Shown here in pieces: positions 36,485 through 47,620 of a stretch of DNA of 64,000 bases; the stretch's first letter is position 1, and every line of letters begins with the position of its first letter. Source of the DNA: Spirodela intermedia (Eukaryota > Streptophyta > Magnoliopsida > Alismatales > Araceae); NCBI GenBank assembly GCA_902729315.2, contig LR746273.1:6840501-6904500 (forward strand), in the 5' to 3' direction. The notes beneath the pieces were generated by a model that saw nothing but the letters and a program-made list of their open reading frames with translations, was not told the origin of the DNA and did not search any database. The position numbers and the translations under genes are program-made.

Positions 36485-37400
36485 AGTCAATGCTTCAGAA
36501 TCTGTTAATTCGACTCCGTTTTTCTCCGCATCGGCTGGTCTCCTCATATGCAAAGTAAGCGGAAACACGCGTAACTGGGGAATTCACCGAGTAAAAGTGT
36601 CTGATGGAAGAAGGCCTAAGAAAGGATCTGCAGGGCCTCCTCCCCCACCCCCCCTTCGCGCCGCCCCTTCCTCCTTCTCCCCACCTCTTCCCTTGATTCA
36701 CACGTGAACGGGTCATATCCTACCACGTAAATGCCTCCTAGTTTACGAGGTTTTCAGCTAATGGGCCAATGTAGGCCTCCGTTGAAGGATTTTGGGCCGC
36801 TTGTAAACATGGGCTATGATTCTCCTTTTTGCTGCGTAACGGTCCAAGAGTTTTACCTCGTGGACGAATGGTAGTCGACCATGAGTCCTAGTAATACACT
36901 CAGGGGACGACAGCTATAATTAATGGGCTGAGGAGTTGCTGGATCAAATCGCAAAGATGGCCTGATAGGGATTTGGTGGATGAATTTTGGAATATGGGTC
37001 GGGCTTCCCTGATTTCTGAAGGGGGGCTGAGGTTTTGGTGCTTTAGAATCACTCATATGTTTATATCGTAAATATGATGCATAATCATACTTGTCGTTAA
37101 TGTCACAAATGAGTCCAGTATATCAGAGTTCTTTTATTCAGAAATAAAATTCACATGATGCTGGTTTTGTTAAATGTTTTAACTTAAAATAAAAACACCT
37201 ATAGAATTATTAAATTAAGAAGGACAGACCACCTGTTCACGTTGTTGGCTTTGCAAGAAAGATTAATTTTTACGATGAAAAAAGGGATATAAGGGAAAAT
37301 CATTAATATAAAAAATAATATGATTATATTAAAAAATAGTCTAAATCATAGCAAACTCAACGGTAGAATTAATAAATTTACATCGTAAGCTAAATTAAAT
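36485..37400 (-). pseudogene. MDP1 exon-1 relic 1 with MDP1 5' flank
   Basis: On the minus strand about 36655-36605 reads GGAGGAGGCCCTGCAGATCC, matching the EEALQIL segment of MDP1 exon 1, then runs into a stop. The HAD motif I and the splice donor are gone. The flank at about 36700-37370 matches the intact gene's flank at 3940-4460 (GGGCCGCTTGTAAACATGGG near 36794). No later MDP1 exons are found nearby. Confidence 0.75.
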
Positions 37401-37680
37401 ATCAAGTTTGTGCTTGAAAATGTTTACATTGCTTGACCATCGTGTATAGGGTTTATTTTATAGTCTACCAAAAATTTATTGACAGGATTTTGCGTCTTCT
37501 TTTTTACAAGTAAGAGTAGGTGTACATGTCCACGCAAAAGTCAAAACAACTTGTTAAGTGCGACCATGAGCGCATGCCACAATCTTGAGAAAAATGATAT
37601 CTTATTATTACATTAACATTGAATTATTCTGAATAATCAAGAAAAATAGAAAATATAAAAGGAATTCCTTTAAAGAGGTG
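37401..37680. other. AT-rich spacer, nothing seen
   Basis: Low-complexity AT-rich sequence between the MDP1 flank and the next intergenic module. No coding or repeat signal was recognised. Confidence 0.4.
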
Positions 37681-38420
37681 TAGGCCAAGTAACTTGTGGA
37701 GTTAAGCAGTGCTTGAAAATGTCCATGTCTGACTATGGAATCTGTTCATCTCCATAGCCTGTCGTATTGTTCTAGAAAAGTTGACTGTTTCTATGTCATT
37801 TTCATCTCAGCCATGTATACATTTATAACGATAAATATCCGAAAAAATTGACATGAACCAATCGGTTGAGAGCAGCGCGAGCAACACTTTGTGAAGGGTA
37901 TTTCTCTATAATCTCCCCTAAAAGATAAGGGCTTCAGTTGTGGGTGGTGCGTATAAAGAATTTAACAGCGGATGAGAGGTTGGTCCGTGAGCCAGCTCAC
38001 AGGAGCCTTGAACAATTTCTTTGCCTGAATCTAGTCTGATCGTCGATAGTTTTTTCTTCAGGCACCGAGAAGACCTAACATTAATCGATAGATTTGAGTT
38101 GCCGGAGAACGTGAGGGCTTAGTGTGGGTTATGACAGGTACTGTGACCTCCGTGGCCGCGTTGATTTATCGAGATTTCAGGAGTAACATGGGCCTCAACA
38201 AGGAATGGCCCGAAGCAGCTCACCTTGGCGTCTAGATCTACAATGCCACAACGTTCAAACGTCAAATGTTAAGAGAAAAAAATATGATATATATTAGTGA
38301 CTAACTATTTATATTGTAGTTTCTTTCGAAGATGTCTACACTGGTCGGACGAATAGGCCAATGTTGCCGTCGTCTTTAGACATATAACGTTAACGTCCGA
38401 TCCTAACCACCCACCGAACC
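37681..38420. repeat. Duplicated 5' intergenic module, copy C
   Basis: It contains AACTTGTGGAGTTAAGCAGT (37691), GCTTCAGTTGTGGGTGGTG (37930), GTGGCCGCGTTGATTTATCG (38152) and CTTGGCGTCTAGATCTACAA (38223), in the same order as copies A, B and D. The last motif is also found inverted at about 43190. Confidence 0.75.
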
Positions 38421-39365
38421 ACTTGTCTGGGTCAACGATGGAGTCGCCGATAAGAAACGATTGGTTTGAAGCTTGGACTATCCTGTTCTAGGCTTGGTCT
38501 GTGACTTTTCACCGAGATTTAATTTGGGGCCCCGCCTGCTCGCTGTTCCGGCTGGGTCATGGATTTGATACGCTCTGGCCCCTATGCCCAACCTATTCTA
38601 GCCCTCTTTCCATCCACATCAATTCGAAACTTTTGTCGGCCGAATAGGGGATCTTTCCATCTACACGAACACTGCCTACCGGCAAGGCTGTTACACCACC
38701 GCGCGGCTATATCATGGGCTAAGAATTGTCAGCATTTTATGGCGTGACAGTAACTGGTAGACGAACAATGTGAAAACCTTGCAGAGTTCCTGTTTCTCGA
38801 TGAGTCACAAAAAGTCTTGAAGTTCTGGCCTTTTGCTTTCTTGATTTGACCTGTTTTTATTTTCTAGTTGGATATGTTCTGAGACTTGGGCCCGGCAGAA
38901 AATGGTTTGGGGTAAGTCCCGGCGTTGCCAGGGTCTGGCTTACAAGTCCACCGACCTGACACTCTTTCCCTTCCATCATTTCCCCGCTATTTCTCTCTCT
39001 CTCTCTTTGCGATAAATGGGTTAAAGGGGAAACTTAATACCGCCCAACCTTGCCCTTTCATCTCACCCTTCCATGAAAAATTAACTCATGTTTGCTTGTA
39101 ATTAGGTGCGTCCATTGACGCCAACAACATTTTCCTAAATGTACCTCCTAGCAGTATCTGAAACAAATTAAGACGGCACCTATAATGCAGACCCCAACTT
39201 GGCTTTATTAGATAAAAGTAGAGCGGGAACATTCCTGGTAACAGTCGATATGGATGGTTTCCCTCAAGTGAAGGGGACATCTTGGTAAACGTTTCCAAAG
39301 TATTTTCTAAATTTTTGTGCCTCCATCTAGCAGTGAGGAGGGCTGAGTCTGAGGTCAAACCCACC
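38421..39365. repeat. Partial promoter repeat and second shared 5' block
   Basis: About 38425-38640 is a partial copy of the ~700-bp promoter repeat. About 38760-39365 matches the block before RLK2 (47040-47530) and the block at 62020-62570: CAATGTGAAAACCT, AGTCTTGAAGTTCTGG, TTGGGCCCGGCAG, TAATGCAGACCCC and AAGTAGAGCGGGAACATTCC. It forms the proximal promoter of the receptor kinase that now survives only as pseudogene 3. Confidence 0.75.
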
Positions 39366-40868
39366 AGTCTCCATAACCTGTTTAGTTAAGGATTAACTTG
39401 TGATGACTTTCTTGCTGTTAGTATGAAATCATGAAATTGATATACGTATTCGAACTTGAATATAATACTAATTGATTAAATGATATTGAAGAATTACGCT
39501 TAGTCAAATATCCATCTAAGGTCTAGATCTTGAAAAATATCATATTACATTTCAAATTCACATCATGAATATAAATGTTAGACCCTATAGACATGATGAT
39601 GATAAAAAATCTATGTGAAATAAAGATGTTATCATTTCATGTGTAAGTCTTATTGTTAAAATATTTTGAATAAAACGGGTTCAATAATGTAGATATATGA
39701 GCAATAAATATGAAGGTCTATGAATGAGGAGTTAAGTGAAATAAACTTAGGAGAAAATGAACGAAGTTTTGGTTTGATATTTTATTTTACAATAATACTG
39801 GCTTTATACATTCTTATAGGGATAGAACGGTCCAAAAATATGAGTTTTCATACGAAAGTAATTTTCATGTCAGAAAATATGCAACAAATATAGGCATGGG
39901 ATGACTATGGAAAGCTGATTCAAAGATGAATTTAAACCTGAAAATCATTCTTCAAAATTTGAAGTACCAAGAGAGTTATGAGCTTTTTTACTCTTGATGG
40001 TTAGTTTTACTAATATTTTTCACGATTGGCATATAAGGGCCAAGATTTTCACATTCAGGCCTGTTTTTACTTGACTATTTAACACAATAAGGGCCAAAGG
40101 GGCTAGTACAACTTAGATATAAATAAACAAGAAAATCATGATTTTCAGGTGATGACTATTGCTTAAATGATGTTTTTTTTCTCTATCAGTTCACTTCAAC
40201 TCTTAAAGAATTAAGGACAAGATTGATTACTTTAGAGGAGATGTGGACATCTCCCCAACCCTTGAGAAGTTCCTTCTTCAGTCCAAATTTTTTAAAAAAC
40301 TTAAACAACTATGGTACACTCGTTTCATATTATTTTGTGTTTTATTTTGATTTGTGCTTTGTGGACTAGTTGGCACACTCGTGATGTATCATCAATCTAG
40401 TTACATAGGTTGTTGAGGCACCTCTAGTGTGTAGACTAGTTGAAATACGTATGGTGTGTCTTCAATGCAGTTACATAATTTGTTGAGGCACCTATGGTGT
40501 ACTTCTAATAAGAAAACCTAGAGATCTAATAATTCTAAGGTTAGAGTTTTAGGTTGAGTGTTCAAAGGCATGTGAAACTTGGGAATGTAAGGGGTAATGG
40601 ATCTTCATAAGATTAAAAGAATTCTAGGGATGAATAGTGGAATCAAGGTGCTGGAATGTGGGTACATACTAAATGAGTTTTGCCCAATCACTTAAAGATT
40701 TAGTGTGAACCATCTTTTGTTGATTTTTTTATATTTATATACTGATATATAGATATCAAGGATATATTAATAAATAAAATAAACTATATTATTCTTAATT
40801 ATCAGAAAAAATAAAAATCAATTCACCCTCTCTCTTGAATTATCTAGCCATCTTAAGCGCCGACACTA
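39366..40868. mobile_element. ~1.5-kb LTR-like insertion in a receptor kinase promoter
   Basis: Homology to the RLK2 promoter stops near 39365 and resumes at about 40870 (GTTATCAGTAAACGATGATG versus GGTATCAATAAATGGTGACG at 47530). The inserted DNA is AT-rich. Its last ~500 bases match the LTR-like repeat at 11030-11575 and end in the CAATTCACCCTCTCTCTTG box. No protein domains are seen, so it is probably a solo LTR or decayed element. Confidence 0.6.
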
Positions 40869-40954
40869 CTTGTTATCAGTAAACGATGATGATGGAGAAC
40901 TCAACCAGCTTCCTACCATTTTGTCTTTGTGTGTCGACCATCAATCGCGTTTCA

Positions 40955-41955
40955 TCGTTGTGGTGGTTGGAAAGAAGATAGAACGTTATTTCTTTTAGGG
41001 CCAGGACTGGTTGGCCATAGTCTCCATGCCATTTGTTCTTCTTCTTCATCATCTTCTCCTGCATGGTCCCACTGTCCAAAACCCTGCTTGTTCGAGCTCA
41101 GTCCTAGGATCGTAAGCTAATTGAGTAGCTTATGAAGCCCGATTACCCATGCTCTTTGCAAACATACCAGATTTGGAACATATAGCCCTCTGGTCTTTTC
41201 GATTAGAATTCTGCTCCCCATAGAAGCCAGTGAGGTTGGTTTCACGAGTGGCTCGTGTTGGAAACTAAGATTAAAAGAAGGAAGAAGACAAGTAAATGAG
41301 AAGTAGAAAGAAAACCTCTGTGACAGAGGATAGAGGTGAGGAATGGATTGAAACCATCTCAAGACTCATTGGTACCGTTATGACCCAATATATAAGGAGT
41401 TAGGCCTACATAACCTTTCCCAGAATGCCCTCATACGTTTACAATTTCCCTCTCAAAATTATCATGAATTAGAGTTCTAACAGTCCGTGGGGTCAACACC
41501 TCTCCCATTTCTCATTTGTGGTTCATCTCTCCCTTAAATGAAGTGTGTATCATGAATTCATCATAATCTATTTCAGGGCACATAAGAATATACTGCAGGT
41601 TCGCGGGTAGTTCAGACTATGGACACAACAACAATGTAGTAAAATACACCCGCGACTTGCAATTCATCAAATATGGGAGGGAACATTATTCTTTCTTTGA
41701 ACAGATTAGCACGTGATATTGAACCCTCCATAGATTCCCTAACAGGACGCGGAACTGATATATGCTGTGGCTGGTACAATCGGGAAACAAGAACCTGATT
41801 CGAGCCGATTTCCTCCACAGCAACTACGACAGCCAGGGACTCCCATCTTCAATCTCCATATCAGGGTCAATTTTTGGACTTGTGACACTGTTGGGTCCTA
41901 TAGTGCTATCTTGTACAAGATCATCATGGTGTTGCGGGAGAACGTAGTACCGGAG
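40955..41955 (+). pseudogene. Receptor kinase pseudogene 3: exon 1 and part of exon 2
   Basis: About 40960-41112 matches RLK2 exon 1 and its donor (GACTGGTTGGCCATAGTCTC, TTGTTCGAGCTCAGTCCTAG), but frameshifts break the frame and a C follows the donor region. About 41600-41955 matches malectin exon 2: CTTGCAATTCATCAA, GGACGCGGAACTGATATATG, GAACCTGATTCGAGCCGATT and CAATTTTTGGAC. Homology ends abruptly before the inverted repeat at 42132. Exons 3-13 are missing. Confidence 0.88.
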
Positions 41956-42131
41956 CCTCCCTCATCAGCCAGCAGCAGCACAACAGAAAAAGACACATGT
42001 CAGCATAAAGCAACGCGTCTGACGAGGAGACAAGACAACTGTCTCTCCTCCAGATGACGCATGACGCAGACTTTTCAGCAGTTGTCGCATGGGATGGAAC
42101 ACCATATGAGAAATAAGGGAGATGTAAAACG

Positions 42132-42457
42132 CACGAGGGACGAGCTTCCACGGTCTGTTCGCAGTCAGGTACAGCCAATGGAGCGTTCCAGCGGCCGGAG
42201 GAGAAGAGGTCGCAGAATACGCTGACGAGACAACGCTCCCAATGGTTGGAGTGCGACGAGGCGAGGCCCCCCCCGCTAGGTGGAGGGCAAACGAGACGAG
42301 AGAGAGAGAAGGGCGAGGTGAGGTGGCCACAGCCGTGACCTACCTCCGAGGGACGCCTACCGCGGTGGAGGAGAGCGGACAACGGAGAAAAAAATTCAAT
42401 TAATTCGATTTGGAAAAGGTCGGATTTTTACAACGACAAAATTACCAAACTACCATA
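42132..42457. repeat. Left arm of a 326-bp inverted repeat
   Basis: It starts CACGAGGGACGAGCTTCC and ends AAATTACCAAACTACCATA. Read in reverse it is nearly identical to 43497-43822, with a 1,039-bp loop between the arms. The arm is GC-rich and keeps an open frame of about 100 codons on the minus strand that is mirrored in the other arm. The frame matches no family known to me. Confidence 0.93.
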
Positions 42458-42479
42458 AGAGAGCGTTTTATTTGATATA

Positions 42480-43335
42480 TACCGTCTCAACAGAGTGCGA
42501 TCCCCATGTTCCCTCTATATCTACATTTATTGATACCCAGTCAGAGTCAACTGGGAGCCTTGGACAAGGTGAATATATGTGGAGGCGTCTTCCTCTAGAT
42601 TGGATCATCGCCGGGTCTGATGTAGCCATGGGACGACGCCATTACGGAGCTTCGGAGTGGCCAGAGCCTCGGTCGGTCTGGCCCTTGTGAAGCGTCTTAC
42701 CTCGCCAGCGGAATGATAGCCCCGCGGCATATAATGCCTCATATGGTGGGTGTAACAGAGAGAGTCACACGAAAGGGATGATAAAGATGGACGTAGGGTT
42801 ACAATACATCGGGCATACGGACCAGGCCGTCCCAAATCCAAGACTCAGACCGAACAGCGAGCAGGTCGGGCCTCAGATATCTCACCCAAATTTCGAAAGC
42901 TAGCCCACAGTAGCCGGGGCTTCAGACTTACCGTTTCACTATCGACGACTCCTACGTTGACCCTAACTTTGTCATGTCTTCTCTGGCAAATATTCACACG
43001 CCCATAAAATGTTGGTTAATCTTCGTGAATGAAAGCCCTTGGTGAGTGGTAAGGGTAGGAAGATGGCGTTATGATGTCTAAAGGCGACGGCAACGTTTGC
43101 CGTACCAGTGTAGTCATTTTCGAAATGAACAAAAATATAAATATTTAGTAATATACATTACGAACTGACGTTTAAACGCTGCAGTATTGTAGATCTAGAC
43201 GCCAAGTTCAGCTGTTCCGGCCCATTCATTGTTGGGTCCCTTGAAATCTGGCTAAGTCAACGCGGCAACGTAACCCACACTCTTGCCCCAGAGATCTACA
43301 ACACCTTAAATCCATCGATTGATGTTAGCTCTTCC
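42480..43335 (-). repeat. Inverted copy of promoter repeat and intergenic module (loop of the inverted repeat)
   Basis: On the minus strand, 42985-42480 matches the ~700-bp repeat (GGGTCAACGTAGGAGTCGTC, TCCGAAGCTCCGTAATGGCG), and 43335-42990 matches module C (CTTGGCGTCTAGATCTACAA). It has the opposite orientation to every other copy of these blocks inside the array. Confidence 0.85.
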
Positions 43336-43496
43336 CATGGGCCATCTGAATATCTCTGAGGTGAGTGCTACCTCATTAAAAAAATTATATATTGTTCTTT
43401 TCTTTTGTGGCTGTAGCCGCAGGAGGCAGAAGTGAGGCGTACGTTCCAAGAGGCCATTGCTAAAAACTCTTTTGTGTACGTCTCCCTTATTTCTCA

Positions 43497-43822
43497 TATG
43501 GTAGTTTGGTAATTTCGTGGTTGTAAAAATCCGACCTTTCCCAAATCGAATTAATTGAATTTTTTTCTCCGTTGTCCGCTCTCCTCCACCGCGGCAGGCG
43601 TCCCTCGGAGGTAGGTCACGGCTGTGGCCACCTCACCTCGCCCTTCTCTCTCTCTCGTCTCGTTTGCCCTCCACCTAGCGGGGGGGGCCTCGCCTCGTCG
43701 CACTCCAACTATTGGGAGCGTTGTCTCGTCAGCGTATTCTGCGACCTCTTCTCCTCCGGCCGCTGGAACGCTCCATTGGCTGTACCTGACTGCGAACAGA
43801 CCCTGGAAGCTCGTCCCTCGTG
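43497..43822. repeat. Right arm of a 326-bp inverted repeat
   Basis: Reverse complement of 42132-42457 with few differences (for example CAGGCG versus the mirrored TAGGCG, and ACTATTGG versus ACCATTGG). Both arms have the same length. A 20-base block CTCCCTTATTTCTCATATGG directly precedes this arm, and it recurs inverted just outside the left arm near 42104-42123. Confidence 0.93.
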
Positions 43823-43869
43823 ACCACACTCGTCAACACGCTTCCACTCCCTCTAGTCGACCAAGTCAC

Positions 43870-44170
43870 GGCTCTGTTTTCTTCACTCTCCCCATGGATG
43901 ATCTCCCGGTACATGAAGCCGACGGCGAAACCAACCTTCATTTTTTTCTACAAATCTAAACTTCCGTCCAGAAAACTGAGGAACGAGATTAGGATGATAT
44001 GAGTCGTGCCGTATTCTGGGAGATAACTTGATGTTTACTGAGTTGAACGTTGGCGATCTTCCCTGTCTGCCATTGACAAATAGAGACGGTGGAGAAGATA
44101 GCACCCCTTCGCCCTTGTCTCTGCATGTAGAGCCCGTCAAGTTTCACTGTCGTAGGAGATGGAAGGGAGA
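43870..44170. repeat. 3' part of promoter repeat leading into pseudogene 4
   Basis: CTCCCGGTACATGAAGCCGA, GAAACCAACCTTCATTTTTT, GAACGAGATTAGGATGATAT and TTCCCTGTCTGCCATTGACA follow the order seen at 17050-17330. It ends with GTCAAGTTTCACTGTCGTAG just before a decayed exon 1 start. Confidence 0.85.
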
Positions 44171-45295
44171 ATAAGCTTCCCTTGTTAGAGGTAAGCGGAG
44201 AATGTTCTGGTCAGGTATTTGAGGAGTACGTGGATCCATAGATATCATCTGTCACGGTTTCCTTTTCCACGTGATATAGGAGGGGGGATGACCTGGGTGG
44301 AAGGGTAAGCCGAGGGGGTACAGGTATCATGATAGGAGGGAGAGAATGGATCGATACCCCTTCTCGGACGATAGTCTGCAGCGGAAGATAGAGAGAAAGA
44401 GAGGCTGTGACACGGGAATATGGTGAGCGGAACAGCAACTGAAGACGCACACTAGAGGGCAAAAGGAGATTACAGGGAAGGATAGAGACGATGTGAGGGA
44501 GAGGGATGGAAGAGGATAATGACCCTTAGAGCGGATCAGACTCTCAAGCACCCTTAGAGCGGGTGAAACTCACTACTTTCTTCTTCTGATTCCTCCTCCT
44601 TCTCGTCTTATATATGTGATAGTAGAAGACGGTTACTCACATCTTGTGTAACGTGGCCCACGTTTTCCGGAGAAGACGCCTGAGTTATAGAAGGTGGGAT
44701 GAGCCGACCCTTACGTGGAGTTCACCGTTTCGTGGAGAACATCCAAGGGTCTATCAGGGGACCGCCGCCTCGTGTAATTTGAGAGTGTATGTGAGACTGT
44801 TCTCCTTTTATAAGGAAGATCAGGCTTTCGCGACCGTGGATGTAGGAGAATTCTTCGAACCAAGTAAAAATCTAGTGTCTTCTCCCTCTCTCCATTCTCT
44901 CTCATGTTTGAATTAGTTTTCGCTGTGAAATGAGGGGACGCTCGCCCCCTTTCAAGTGCGGGAAGGGTTGCCCACAGCCTTATTGCCCACCTTTCTTCTT
45001 TCTCTTCTTCTACATCTTCTCGTCATTTGCAGGCCGGGGTGGTTCAACCGTAGACTCAGGAAAGTCACATAGCTCCCCACTATTCTGCTCCCTCCTCCCC
45101 TCCTTTCATTGTGGTTCCATACGACGAAAGGTAGATCCTGAGTTTGGTGAAACGAGAGCACTCTCGAGAGTTGATATCTGGAATGTATTGCAGGCTTCAT
45201 TTCGATTGAGGCTTTGCGGGTGGCTCGAGCTACTGAGATAACGACATATGGATCTGAGAACCAATTTTCTCAGAAACATGACGTAATTTTCAGGA
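44171..45295 (+). pseudogene. Receptor kinase pseudogene 4: exon 1 and start of exon 2, split by ~0.75 kb
   Basis: AATAAGCTTCCCT at 44171-44183 matches the RLK1 start region. An unrelated ~750-bp segment follows (44185-44925). Then 44930-45070 matches RLK1 exon 1 (CCCTTTCAAGTGCGGGAAGG, TCTTCTCGTCATTTGCAGGC). The splice donor GTAACA of RLK1 is GTCACA here. About 45190-45240 matches the exon 2 start (GCAGGCTTCATTTCGATTGA) and a short block near 45256 (CTGAGAACCAATTTTCTCAG) matches RLK2 exon 2. The inserted segment has a TTTATAAGG element near 44808 and no recognised coding domain. Confidence 0.8.
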
Positions 45296-45299
45296 GAAT

Positions 45300-46020
45300 T
45301 CAGGAAAATATTGAACGATATCTATTTCTTCCCATGACAGAATAAAATCAAAATTCACTCCATAGAATCACCAAAAGACCATTAGAGCAGCTTCTCACTA
45401 AGAACGCAAGATATCAATAAACCAGAATAACTATATTTAATCTAAAATAACACCTAAAAAATCTAGAACAATATTCCATGTCACATATCCCGTTCTCTTT
45501 TCAAAAATCGCCCATGATTCAATATAACAATCTGTTCATGAAAACGTTGTTTTTGCTAAAGGAGACACCAAGTGTTGAACTTGATCTACTAGTTCCCATG
45601 ACACATAAATCAATAGAAATTTACACAACGTTGTTGACCCACAGTTTAGTGAAAAGTTTAGTCAAGCGTTTGCACATTTTGCTAAGCCACGATTAATGCT
45701 TATATGCACGTTAGATGCATAGGTCCATTTGTCTTATTTGGAAAGCAGTTGGTAAAGAAAAAAAGTAGCCTCGGAAGGCATAACCGTCATTATTGATACA
45801 TTTTAATTTTCGAGTTGGTTTGTAAGTATTAAAGCTAGATGCCTTTCCTATTATATAATATGAATATACACATGTACGAGTACATATTCCACTAAACTAC
45901 TGCTTATAGTTCCCCTTCATGGGACAATGGTTTTTTACATTACTTAATTTGCCATGTGGAGCGAAAAACTTGAAAAGTAGGTAATATTTTGATGTCACTT
46001 AGATTCGATCTGGTTTTTGT
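45300..46020. other. AT-rich spacer, no gene supported
   Basis: A 72-codon plus-strand frame at 45478-45696 matches nothing known to me and lacks supporting context. The remainder is AT-rich with short frames. Confidence 0.4.
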
Positions 46021-47090
46021 TTTCTTTCTTCCGAACTCACATGGGCCTTTTCAATGTTTTTGAGATCAGCAAGATATTTGAAGCCTGGAAAACCAGGAAA
46101 CAGCAGCGTAGCCGAATTTGCATCAGTGATGCACCCGAAAGACCTAGTTAGGGATCAGGCCATGAGCAGCTGAGTTGGGCGAATGATGGATATTTTTACA
46201 ATAAATTGTAACCATGAAAATAGTTCCAGCGTTGTTTTGAAGCCCAAGGAAAAAAATGACTTTTTCTATGAAGTATTAGTCTCTGAGAAGGGAATCCAAA
46301 GACTGGCGGGTGAAATTTTCACGCCCAGGGAAAAAATATTCAACCATACGGTACAAAAATGGTGTCAGGTTACCCTCGATACGGACGATTGTTGCTCCAA
46401 TCGGAAGTCATTAGAAAATTTAAATGGTGCTAAAATAAATGATATATTTGTGGCGTGGATAAACGATTGTGTTCCCGATAGAACCAAGGAAATGTCAACT
46501 TGGGTCGGCCACATGGGGAATCTTTCATTGCTGGCCGTCAACGCTGTGTATGTCACTGCGCATCGATATCGTGGGCTCGACGGCACCTTCGTCAACGGAG
46601 AATGGAGAACAGTTTATGAGGCTGAGAGAGGAACAATGTAAAAACCTGACATAGTTAGTATTTGTCAATGAGTCAGTGGAAGTATTAGTCTCTGAGAAGG
46701 GTATCCAAAGACTGGCGGGTGAAATTTTCATGCCCAGGGAAAAAATAGCCAACCAAAAGGTACAAAAATGGTGTCAAGTTACCCTCGATACGGACGACTG
46801 TTGCTCCAATTGGAAGTCACTAGAAAATTTAAATGATGTTAAAATAAATGATATATTTGTGGCGTGGATAAACGATTGTGTTCCCGATAGAACCCCAGAA
46901 ATGTCAACATTGGTTGCCAAATAGGGAATCTTTCATTGCTGGCCGTCAACGATTTGTATGTCACAACGCATCAATATCGTGGGCTAGACGGCACATTCGT
47001 CAACGGAGAATGGACAACAATTTATGGGGCTGAGAGAGGAACAATGTAAAAACCTGGCATAGTTAGTATTTGTCAATGAGTCATTGGAAG
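46020..47090. repeat. Second 5' block with a 409-bp tandem duplication upstream of RLK2
   Basis: The segment starting GAAGTATTAGTCTCTGAGAA at 46270 is repeated at 46679, a 409-base offset, and the second copy ends near 47087. Both copies keep a long open frame (VLVSEKGIQRLAGEIF…), but the second stops early and the diverged copy at 61500-62020 is full of stops. Flank block 46040-46120 (CAGGAAACAGCAGCGTAGCC) matches 61450-61500. The frame looks incidental to recent duplication. Confidence 0.85.
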
Positions 47091-47620
47091 TCTTGAAGTT
47101 TTGCACTGTTGTTTTCACGAGCGGACCATTTCTTTTTTGTGGTAAGTCGGACATTTTCTGAGACATGGGCCCGCCAGACCATGGGCTAGGATAATTGCTG
47201 GCGTAGGCAGTGTCTGGCTCATGGGCCCCACCTACCTAACCCTGTTCTCAATGCTTTATTCCGTCCCGCCACCTCTTCTCTCCAGTTCCCTTTCTGTGGG
47301 CTAAATTGGTCAATGAAATATCATCTTTGTTTGATTAAAATTATGTCCCTTCGTGGCGTGGACGAGGCGAGGGTCTACTTTAGTATAACTCTCCCAGCGC
47401 TATCCGAAATGTAATACAACGTTACCCTTAATGCAGACGATGACTTTGCTTGATTTAATGGAAGTAGAGCGAGAAGACTCTCTGTCACAGTCGCCATGAT
47501 CCTAGCCGTGAAGGGGACGTCTAGGTACCTGGTATCAATAAATGGTGACGATGAGAACGGAGCCACTCTCCTGTCTTCCACGCGCTGTCGACCCTCAATT
47601 GTGTTTCATCTTCGTGAGGG
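47091..47620. promoter_or_regulatory. Proximal promoter region of RLK2
   Basis: This lies directly upstream of the RLK2 start codon and is conserved with 38800-39300 and 62030-62560, which precede other receptor kinase 5' ends or relics: TGAGACATGGGCCCGCCAGA (47159), TTACCCTTAATGCAGACGA (47423) and CCGTGAAGGGGACGTCTAGG (47505). It is unrelated to the triplicated repeat before RLK1, so the two intact genes have different proximal promoters. Confidence 0.55.

Noticed and set aside
46183-46641. 152-codon open frame upstream of RLK2
   Set aside because: It has no family resemblance, the duplicated copy 409 bp away is truncated, and the diverged copy at 61.5-62.0 kb is full of stops. It is better explained as duplicated promoter-side DNA.
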